From contig CAVNZM010000001.1 of assembly GCA_963693365.1 (NCBI GenBank), positions 18,414,001-18,478,000 on the forward strand: a DNA stretch of 64,000 nt. Direction: 5' to 3'. Shown here one piece after another: positions 55,371 to 64,000 of the stretch. This stretch comes from Amoebidium appalachense (taxonomy: Eukaryota > Ichthyosporea). The notes beneath the pieces are model-generated. The model saw only the letters and a program-made list of their open reading frames with translations, was not told the origin of the DNA and did no database searches. The first letter of the stretch is position 1, and every line of letters begins with the position of its first letter. The position numbers and the translations under genes were made by a program.

Positions 55371-58300
55371 TGTGTATGTGTGGGTGGGTGGGTGGGCGCC
55401 TCCTGGGGATTGGTGTGTGTGTGTGTGTGTTTGGGGGGGGGGGAGGGGGTGCTTACCTTGGAACGGGGTCCACCCCCCTCTTTTTCAGTGCCCTGTGTAT
55501 TGCCGTCCTAATCGACGCTATGTTCCCGTTGGCACCAAACTCCCCAACAAAACGACCCCCGGGTCTTAGCACGGACCAAACACCTAGTAGGTAGGTGGTT
55601 AGCACTCAAGTTAAAGAATGTGATTGGTAGGTGACAGGTCAACAATGGGGAAGAAAGGATACGTGGGAGCTCAAAAGTATACAGGGTTATGATCAAGTAT
55701 GTGAACACTTCTACGAGTCGGTGCTGTGTGTACAATTGTGCGTGCGTGTCTACGTGTGTCTATGAGCTAAATGTGTGTATGTGCACGTGTGTGTGTGTGA
55801 GCACGCAACCACATGCGTACATGGGTGGGCCGTACTCGTTCATGTCATGTGTCTGTTTGCATGTGCTTGTGTGCGCGCGTGTGTGAGCTTGTGTGTGTGC
55901 CACGGGTGCGCCTGCCTGCCCACCACCAAAACGAAATGCCACTCTCCTCCCCACCCCCCTCCCCCTCGCCCACACCCACCCACTCATCCCCCCCACCCCC
56001 TTCCCTCCTCCCCCCCCCCCCCCCCCACCCACCCACCCATCCGCCCAAGCCCACACCCACCTCCCCCCCTCCCCCCCCCCCCCTCTTCCCCCGGCCCTCA
56101 CTGTATAACACCCCCCCCCCCCACGCACCTCTTGCCACGGCATCATGGTCAGGCACCCAGTGCAGGACGGCATTAGTGAAGACCGCATCGTACGGCTCAG
56201 TGGCTGTCAAATTCTGTATCCCCCCAACATATAACATTTTATTGTCTGGAACTCATAGTAGCCCCCCCCCCCCCCCCCCCCCCCCCCCTCCTCCTCCCCC
56301 CCCCCCCCCCCCCCCCCGGTTGCCCCACCTCCCACACTCCCCGGTATAAATTAGTACAAGTGCAAAAAGTACTCGATTCGAAACCTCACCAGGCATCACG
56401 CTCAACTTAGCTCACAAGTGTGCTGTAGCCAATAAAAAATATTCTCCAGAATCACGTACATACCAAAGAATGCCGGTTGAACACAACAGAAAGAAACGTA
56501 AATACTTAAGCCCACCAACCCACCCGTTGTCAACATCATAGCAATCCATAATGGTAGGGGTAGTATAACAACCATGTTGTTATGATCCACCCCCCCCACC
56601 CCCCCTCTTCCCTGGGCCGGTGCACCATGTGCTTGCGTGCACGTGCGCACACGCACGCACACCCACACACCCACACACCCACATACACACCCACACGCAC
56701 ACGCATACACACACACACCTGCGCACACACCCACACGCACGCACACACACGCCCACCCATCCACCCACCCACCCACCCACACACACGCCCACACACCCAC
56801 CCACCCACTCACCCACCCACCCACCCACCCACCCACCCACCCACCCACCCACCCACCCACCCACACACACACCTGTGCACACATGACCTCTGCATCCAGG
56901 CCCCTCTGCCGGGCATACTCCACCTGCTCGGGGCTGCTATCGACTGCCTTGACCTGGCATCCGGCCTGCATGGGTGCGTGTGCATGTATGTGTGTACGTG
57001 TGCATGCACGTGTGCAAATGTGTGTGTGATTTGTGCAGCATGATGACAAATTGAGCAGTGTTGGGGGTTCTCGAGCAGGGGGTGGTGGGTGTGGGTGGGT
57101 GGTTCGGTGGGGGGTGGGTAGAGGGGGGGGGGGGGGAGGGGGGGGGGGGGGGCGCTCCACTCAGGAAAAGGGAGGGTATGTCAGCCACCAGAAAGGCCGT
57201 GGACATCAGAAAACAAAGTGGGTGTGTGAACATAGGATGCGTGAGCTGGGCATACTGAGACCTCCAAGCCCCCCCCCCCCCCCCCCCCCCCCCCCCCGTG
57301 CCCCGCCCCTCAAGGTTAATGGGGAGGGTGGAGGGATGAGGCCACATGGGAAGCAGGCACTGTATTTGTTCTTTTGGATGGAACAAAACCTACGTTTTGC
57401 GCCATGCACTTTTTCATGTTGGAGGAGGACAGAGAGAAGGGGAGATAAAGAGGGGGAGGGGGAAGAGAGGGGGGGGGGGGGGGGAGAGGGAGAGCCAGGG
57501 AGAAGAGAGAGAAGGGGGGATATGGAGGGGAGGGGGAAGAGGGGGGAGGAGGGGGGGAGGGGGGAGATGGAGAGCCACGTTACCTCTACTAGCTTTACGG
57601 TCAGCGCACCGTCCCCACAACCCAGATCGAGGATTCTGTGGTGGTAGGTGGTCCATGGTTAGTTACAAGTAATGTGCACGTTCGTGTGCTTGTGTGTGTT
57701 TGTGTGTGTCTATGCGAGTGATGGTGTGTGTGTGTGTGTGTGCATGCGCGTGAAAGTGATAGCGCAGGATGGGGTGTGGGTGGGGAGTAGGGGTGGCGAT
57801 GTCCGGGATTTTGTAGAAGCGTGTGGGGTAGGACAAAGGGGGAAGAGGTTGGAAGGCAAGGGGAGAGGCGACATGGGTTACGGAAGATTTCCGGTAACAT
57901 GATTTTCTTTAGGCACTGCATAGGTGGGTTCTCTCACAAGAAGCATGCGCGGGAGGTGCCGGTTGTTCCCCCTAACCCCCCCCATAGACCCTTCAACAGA
58001 GATGAACTCCACGTTTCAGATGCAGCTTGAAATATCAAAGCACAAACGAAGGCACCTGTAGCCTACCTTTCACCACTCTGCGGGTTCAGCAGGTCAAGGA
58101 GCACCTCGCCCAGTTTAGGCACAAACGATGCATGCTGGACGTAGAGATTGGGGTTCCAGCCCTCCCCTGCTCCCCAACACATCAGCCACTCTCCTAACCA
58201 AGAAGGACCAATGGATCTCTCTCGACAACGTGGGCGTCTTGCAAGTAAATCATCACTCTACCACTTAGCTTTATGGGCTGATTCTATGTTTGGTTGTGGT

Positions 58301-58625
58301 GCTCAGCCATTTAACACATTTCAGGCCCTAACTTGTTCAGTTTGTCTTTTGGGCTTCAAATTTCCTTGCAGCTCCAATCATATCCGCGCTAGGTTCCCCT
58401 GGCAATGCTTTGCCCTTCGTGCGCTCATGAGGAGAGAGTATTATTGACGGTCCAAAAATATAGGCTCTTGATACACAGAGGTGAAGGGAATGGTGCTAAT
58501 TTACCGGTATTGGGTGCAGGACTCGCCATTTTGCAGCCGGAGGAGTGGTAAGAACGCACGGGCGATCGAAGTAGTGGTTGTAAGCTCTTCCTGCAAAGAA
58601 ATGCAACAGACACGCTAAGGAGCAT
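53950..58625 (-). CDS. Class I SAM methyltransferase, trans-aconitate type, 8 exons
   Basis: Predicted small-molecule methyltransferase. Minus-strand exons: 58625-58505, 58166-58067, 57635-57584, 56965-56873, 56213-56129, 55583-55457, 54798-54645, 54093-53950. All phases match, giving 291 aa. Residues 1-40 include an Arg/Ser-rich stretch with RSYHSSG, a likely mitochondrial presequence; a start at 58529 (MASPAPNTG) would give a cytosolic form. Then [16 protein letters not shown], motif [13 protein letters not shown] (about 75-86), acidic loop VKAVDSS (D100), [19 protein letters not shown] (motif II/post-II), [13 protein letters not shown] (motif III) and a C-terminal [10 protein letters not shown] cap. 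Order and wording match the bacterial-type trans-aconitate methyltransferase/type 11 family, usually about 250 aa. The substrate is not determined by sequence alone. Introns carry long G, C, (GT)n and (CCCA)n tracts. Confidence 0.9.
54191..54245. repeat. 55-base uninterrupted poly-G run
   Basis: A continuous run of G on the plus strand (C on the methyltransferase sense strand), inside the last intron of that gene. It is followed at 54310-54335 by a C run, so the two could pair. Confidence 0.9.
55290..55390. repeat. (GT)n array in methyltransferase intron
   Basis: GT repeat about 90 bp long ending in GGGTGGGTGGGTGGG, inside the intron between exons 55583-55457 and 54798-54645. Confidence 0.9.
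56756..56867. repeat. (CCCA)n tetranucleotide array
   Basis: About 110 bp of (CCCA/CCAC)n directly downstream of exon 56965-56873 in the methyltransferase gene. It resembles the array at 25258 in the F-box gene. Confidence 0.95.
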
Positions 58626-60154
58626 AACTGCAGCTTCAGAATAGTGGTTGTGTGGCTTCAAGAATAAACTGAGCTTAATCCTGGGGGTCTTTTATAGTTC
58701 GTACATGCGCCCTTCTGACTCGGTGACGGTGCGACTGACTGCCGCTCATCGTTTGCGTGTTTATGTTCTTCCCGCCAAATACCCGATAAACCCTGCTTTT
58801 TTGATAGCTGATATACCCTTTTTTTTTGTAAACTAATATATGATTATATATACCGTGCAAATTGGTTCAGGTACATACTAGCTTAGCAGGTAGCACACTA
58901 GTATAATGAATTTCAGTAATAAAAACTTTAAACATTTTAATCACGGAAGTTTTTGAGAACCTACGACGCGCTACGAATATGCGAAAGCTGCACAGCAATG
59001 TTGCCTCGTGAAACACTCTTTTTTTTCTTTTTCTTTTCTTTTCTAAAAAAGAGATCTATCAACAGATCTGAGTATATGGAGAGCTGGGAATCACTGTGAG
59101 TCATGCCCACGAGTCACGACGCGGAGTCGCGGACATGCAGCGTAACAAATCCTGACTTGGCGGATTCGGCCGACCAGGAGCGCGCGCACATATATGGCCG
59201 TGTATAATTTTGCTATATTATGATTAAATGAAACAACTACATGTGTGTATACATTAAGGCGCTTATTACACTTGACCGTAAGTTACACAGAAATTCACAG
59301 TCACTGGTTTTACTACTAGTACTAGATCTGCGTACCGGTACTGGTTACTGATAGACTAGTTGCAAAGGTAGTTTCGGATATCCAATTATATGCAGCCGCT
59401 TATCATCCCCTAGAGTTTCGAATATATCCATCGGCAACCATCGATCACGATTATTCAAAACTGTTTAGCGGCTAGCCTTTACAATTTTTTACAAATAAAA
59501 CGGCCCAACCAACCGACATACAAAAAATTTCTATCTTATGAATTTGGTTCATGTAGCTTGCGCCTCTAAGCCACAACTTAAGTATTTAGATACCATTATT
59601 ATGGCCTGCAGGCTGCTAAGGAATCTCGGAATGTGAAAATTCCTTGAAATTTAATGACCAAATACACCTGACAACTAGTTTAGGGGTTACCAGGGCAGAC
59701 GCTCTCACTCATACAAGGGCACAGTTCAGGGAATTTCACAACACTTTCCGGGCTTTATAACACCCTTTGCAGTGTATTTTGGCTCCTTCTAATCGTAAAT
59801 ACCTCATCTATTAGTACGTAATGCAAACCCTGGATGTTGTTTTCCACAGTGACGAAGCAAGAGCAAGGTGCGAGCCTCTGCGAGAGATAGTTAATATTAG
59901 GTTGAAGAGTTGAAAACTTAGTACGAAAAAGCTGCGTTTTTCCTCTTTACGTGTTTAGACTACAGTGACATCAGGATTTCGTTCCATAGCACAACCCACT
60001 GGCGGGTACCGGTACCGGTATATACCCGGAGACAGTAGCTTCATTTTTGCCTTTGGTATAAGGCCGTAGAATAGACGTTGGGGTCACAGCTATTACTAAA
60101 GTGAACCTGGAGGCCTCGGTGCGCGCACTGAACACAGCGGTGGCGGGGCTGAAG
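58626..60154. other. Divergent spacer between methyltransferase and glycosyltransferase genes
   Basis: Almost free of simple repeats and AT-balanced, unlike most of the window. A TATA-like TATATAC near 60019 follows repeated GGTACCGGTACC-like words and lies about 135 bases before the ATG at 60155. No exon or RNA gene was recognised. Confidence 0.5.
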
Positions 60155-61589
60155 ATGGGGCTTGGTCGGCTAAAAAGGACCAGCTCCTACGTGCCCACCA
60201 AAAACCCGCAATATGCCGTAGTTGCAATCGCTCTTCTGTCCATGTTCCTCCTCACGAAGGTGAGCCCACGTTTTAAACTCGGGTTGCTTTACATTCTTGT
60301 TTTTCGCCTCGTATTGGTCCCATACAACGACCGAAGTTGTGGACGAAGCGGGGGCCATGGGGTTGTGGTATTTCAGTCACAGTGCTGGGCTCGGGTGTGC
60401 AACAAGAGGCGGGGAGGAGGAGGGGCAGGGGGGGTAGGAGGGGGGAGGAGAAGGGTGGGAGGGGGGAAGAGGGTACGGTGGTGGAGAGAAGGGAGGGGAC
60501 GGAAGGGATAACCTACAGTGCTGTAGGTAAGCTCTCTCGCTGTAAACGCTGAAATTGTTCATTTTTGGGACATGGCAAATAACTGTTTATTCTCGTAAGA
60601 GGTCCTCCGTTTTACATAGCATAATATGAACGCTCACCTGCTTTTTCAGCTGAAGCAATTTTCCACTTTCCCCCCAGGTGTTTGTAGGGGGTAGCAACTG
60701 GTCCGTGACCTCTTCACCTTCTGCTGCGTTCTTTGGAACAAATCCTCTTGATGAAGCTCTAGTAAACGGGACGGAGCATGACATGGAGGATGACCATTTA
60801 GACCTCACAAACCTTACTGGGGTGGATTATGTCAAGCCACATGAGGTGAACCCAGAACATGATGATGATGAAGGAGGGGTTTATACGTTCAAGATAGAGG
60901 AACATGTCATGACACAGGACGGGTCTGGCTTAAGTAGTGCGAGTGTGGCACCTTTGAACACCGGGTCGGCATTCGTTGAACCGGTTGAGACAGGTGTGTC
61001 CGAGTCTCAAATGACAGAAACACCTACATCATCAGTGACCGAGTCTTCTAGAGAACAAGAAACACATACGGTTTCGAGTGTAGACTCGGTGTCAACCACG
61101 GAAATCCCGACGGAGAGTAGCCGTGTGCCAACCAAGATTGAGGAATCAACAAGCGTTGTTGCACAAACACTAGTGCACACAGTCATGACACCAAGTACAT
61201 CAAACGAAACCTCGGACTCACATGTGCTTGATCATGAACGAAAACCACTGGAATGTAGCAAGCGGACCGAGTCCGGGCCGTTGCTGTTTACCACTTACGT
61301 AAGTGGGTGGCAGTATGTGAGCTATATGCCCCTGTATGCTTTCTCTGCTCTCACCAGCTACCCAGACGCTTTTGTCGCTTTTTACACAGGTGAGTTGTGT
61401 TCCCAAACCCGTGCGAGGTTTTCTTGAGGTTTGGGTTTCTGGGTTTCTCAGTTCCTGAGCATGTGCTAATGGTGTTCTTTTGCACCGTGTTTACCCCCCC
61501 CCCCCCCCCCCCCCCCTTCTTCTCCCACCAACTTTCGGCTCTCATGTTTTCAGAGCCTGAACTAAGAGGAACACAAAGAAGAGGGGCTT

Positions 61590-61629
<40 letters not shown>

Positions 61630-62526
61630 TTCCCCCGCCCCCCCCCTTTTTTTTTTGTGTGTGTGTGTGTGTGTGTTTCCCCCCCTTTTTCCCCTTTCTT
61701 TTCTTTTTCTTTCTTTCTTTCTTTCTTTCTTTTTTTTTTGGGGGGGGGGAGGGGGGGGGGGGAACAGGAGGAAGGGACTAGCAGCAAGAAATCGCCATTA
61801 ATATTCGAAACCTACCACCTTTCTCTTCCTCAATCCAGTTAGGATTTTTAATCACTCTGCACTAAAGTAGCACCGACTGCTCCTATAGGGAGTATGAAAA
61901 CAACAAAAGGTCAAAGGAAAGGGGGAAAGCTTCAAAACCGGATTTTTGGTGGTGAGACGATGCTAAGTGGGGGTTAGGTGGTAGTTGCCGGGCGGAAAGG
62001 GCCAGGTGGTGTTATTGAAAGAAAAGTAGGGATGGAAACAGGGACCGAGGGGGGGGGGGGGGGAGGGGGAGGGGGGTACAGGAGGGAGGGAGGGGTATGG
62101 GCTAGAACTAGCTCATGTTGTTAAATCAAACCGAATAAGCATAGGTGTTTAGGTGTTTAAAGGCCTTTTCCCTCCTTTCTTCTCTCTCTATTATCCTTGA
62201 GGTTGCCATCGCCCCCCTCCCCCCCCCCCCCCCCCCCCCCCCTTCCCCCCCCCCCCCCCCGACGATTCTGATTTTGACTGTCGTTTCGTTGTTCTTCGTT
62301 ACAGCAACCCCCTCTCAACCCCCCACGCATTCAAAACCCCCCCCCCCCCCACCCCCCCCCCCCCTCTTCGTTAACGAGGTGAATGGGTCGAAACTCGGGT
62401 ACTGTGGATGACGTGCCCCCCCCCTGAGGATGGGCTCTGCTTATTATGCATACTCTTTATGTATGGCTTGCATTCTGCATCGTGTTATCCGTTGTTCATG
62501 TGTACGTCGTACTTTATGACGCATTC

Positions 62527-62561
<35 letters not shown>

Positions 62562-62586
62562 ACACCCCCCCACCCGTCATCCCCCC

Positions 62587-62617
<31 letters not shown>

Positions 62618-63339
62618 AATCCCAATCCCCCCACCCCCTCCCCCCACACACACATACACACATTCTTCGCCTCCTTTTTCATTATGTCTTCGGTTCTGGG
62701 CATATGTTCTCACCTGGCTTCTTGGTGGGTGTGTAATGGTGTGCCTGTGCTTCATGTGTTGTTGACGGTGGATGTGTGTGGATGTGATCGGATGTGGCCC
62801 GGGCAGGGGGAGGAATGAGGGTTGTCTACGTGTGAGTGTGTCGATTCAACTGTGTGGTAATATGTAAGATGCATGCGTTGTGTCTTCGAGTACTATGATT
62901 ATAATGTAAAGGGAAGGGTGTGTGTGTGTGTGTGTGTGTGTTTGGAGGCCGGGGGGGGGGGGGGGGGGGGGGGGGAGGGGGGGGGATGGGAGTGGGGAAG
63001 GGGGAGGGGGAGGGGGGAGGCGGGGAGGCAAAATGAGGACAACGGTTCTCTTACAGCAACAATACCCACCTTCGACGAGTGCACCCTTGGGGGTTAGAAC
63101 TTTCTCTTACTAAGATAAAGCTCGTATAACTCTACAGGACAAAACGTGCCCAAGGATGTGATAGAGCAACTGCGCAAGCTCAGGAGTGACCGGTGGTGCA
63201 TCGAACAGAACTACAAGGTGCCCCTGCTGCAGAGGGGGGCCACCCAGCATACATGCGCAATTTCATTTTGAATGATTTCTCGCTCGATTTCACCTACACC
63301 TATCTGGGTGATGTGGATCTGTTGGTTGTGCCGGAGAAG
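60155..63339 (+). CDS. Type II membrane glycosyltransferase (GT-A-like), incomplete, with apparent frameshift
   Basis: Probable Golgi glycosyltransferase. Exons: 60155-60259, 60678-61389 and 63138-63339; the gene seems to continue past the window. Residues 1-17 are a basic cytoplasmic tail and about 18-40 a signal anchor (YAVVAIALLSMFLL). A Ser/Thr/Glu-rich stem (about 60-225) follows. The catalytic domain starts at LLFTTYVSGWQYVSYMPLYA, followed by PDAFVAFYTG. Exon 3 reads GQNVPKDVIEQLRKL and WCIEQNYKVPLLQR. After the G run at 63234-63239 the frame shifts by one base and continues as GHPAYMRNFILNDFSL then YTYLGDVDLLVVPEK, where DVD is a candidate metal-binding DxD. One missing G in the run would restore one frame and phase 0 at the donor, so a sequencing error is likelier than decay. 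The exact GT family is not identified. Confidence 0.6.
61494..61763. repeat. C runs, T/C-rich and G-run block in glycosyltransferase intron 2
   Basis: Two C runs (61494-61516, 61595-61630), a CTTT-rich segment and a T-then-G run (61731-61762) within the 1.75-kb intron 61390-63137. Confidence 0.9.
62425..62533 (+). repeat. Dispersed intronic element, copy 8
   Basis: It starts CTGAGGATGGGCTCTGCTTA and passes TATGCATACTCTTTATGTAT, TTGCATTCTGCATCGTGTTA and TGTGTACGTCGTACTTTA, ending GCATTCAACC before a long C run. It is nearly complete and lies in intron 2 of the glycosyltransferase gene, sense orientation. The hairpin is kept as GTAC-GTC-GTAC although the loop differs. Confidence 0.8.
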
Positions 63340-64000
63340 GTAATACCTCCCCCCCCCCCCCCCCCCCCCCCTCCCCCCCTTTCCACCCCCTTCCCCTGCC
63401 CTCCCCCCCCCCCCCCCCCCCACCCCCCTCGGGCCATCACGCACACACACCTTACACACATCAAAGATTAAAGGGGTCAAGGAAAAGGAAAAACAAAGAA
63501 GATCTTAAAGGCATGCATATTGCAAGATCACTGTGATGTCCACAATGATGCTTGTGCTCCATACGGCATAAATCATTCGTCTTCAGAACCAGCAAATTAA
63601 CGAAGTTTTCTCTACAGCGGTGATTGAAATCTTTCAGGATCTACAACAAGCATAATATATTAGAATGGGAAAGATTTTTCGATTCCCCTTCTGCTTACTG
63701 CTTCACCTTAAATGTCTGCACGACTGCTCCAAGAAGGAGAGAGTTCAGGGGAGGGGGGAGGGAGGGGGTGAGGAGGGAGGGGGGTTGGAGGGGGGAGCTT
63801 GAATGTGCGATACTGGACGACACAGTGTTGTTTAATATGCTTGGAAGTTTTGTGCATACAAAAAGAAGATCGCTGCTCTGGCCGAGCCGGTGAAGGATGT
63901 ACCCACTGATTCTTTGCACATCCCTGCATGCATGCACGAACACAAAGCATACCCACCACACACAGCGACACATACACACCCCTACACACACACACACGGA
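63340..64000. other. Right-edge sequence, probably glycosyltransferase intron
   Basis: After the GT donor at 63340 come C runs (63351-63371, 63407-63420), then normal-complexity DNA, GA-rich DNA and a CA array at the edge. A short frame at about 63640-63760 (IYNKHNILEWERFF) looks protein-like but does not fit the required phase. Confidence 0.4.

Noticed and set aside
63640-63760. Short protein-like frame IYNKHNILEWERFF as a further glycosyltransferase exon
   Set aside because: The acceptor gives the wrong phase relative to the donor at 63340 and no GT donor follows.

Overview
This is a nuclear window from an intron-rich eukaryote, most likely a protist. Nearly all coding DNA is cut into short exons (19 to about 450 nt) with GT...AG borders. 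The introns and spacers are packed with simple sequence: (GT/CA)n, (GA/CT)n, (CCCA)n and runs of 20-55 G or C. The gene set mixes animal/holozoan-style genes (an alpha-1,6-fucosyltransferase of the FUT8/GT23 family, a syntenin-like tandem-PDZ protein, an F-box/LRR protein) with bacterial-looking metabolic enzymes. This fits a unicellular relative of animals or a similarly equipped protist, but the lineage cannot be fixed from this sequence. No CRISPR array, operon, tRNA, rRNA or recognisable transposase was seen.

Layout. 793-6496 (+) is a seven-exon FUT8-like Golgi fucosyltransferase. 8901-14395 (-) is a six-exon syntenin-like tandem-PDZ protein, convergent with it. 14.4-20 kb is gene-poor and holds a 206-bp inverted-repeat pair and large CT/GA and GT arrays. 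20459-22855 (-) is an intronless, GC-rich 798-aa gene; a near-identical copy lies in opposite orientation at 49038-51434 (+). 23830-32522 (+) encodes an F-box/leucine-rich-repeat protein. 35840-41152 (+) encodes a secreted-then-anchored surface protein with a Met/Pro/Thr-rich stalk. 41654-43169 (+) is a tentative tiny five-exon gene resembling mitochondrial ribosomal protein bS18. 43902-46517 (-) is an unrecognised multi-exon gene. 53950-58625 (-) is an eight-exon SAM-dependent methyltransferase with a probable mitochondrial presequence. 60155 onward (+) is a type II membrane glycosyltransferase with an apparent one-base frameshift, incomplete at the right edge.

Most striking is the duplicated intronless gene. 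Its first ~95 residues match acyl-CoA-binding protein (ACBP) with all main ligand residues kept. They are fused to an extended-SDR thioester/acyl-CoA reductase domain and then to a classical SDR, the bacterial two-domain fatty acyl-CoA reductase layout. One chain could capture an acyl-CoA, reduce it to the aldehyde and reduce that to the alcohol. The two copies differ at only four residues and share core promoter and 3' flank, yet lie about 26 kb apart in inverted orientation.

A second novelty is a degenerate ~110-bp dispersed element with a GTAC-NNN-GTAC hairpin and a terminal poly-C run. At least eight full or partial copies were found, seven inside introns and all in the sense orientation of the host gene.

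Two genes (fucosyltransferase, C-terminal glycosyltransferase) are secretory-pathway sugar transferases and a third makes a mucin-like surface protein. These could belong to the same surface-glycan biology, but that link is inference.
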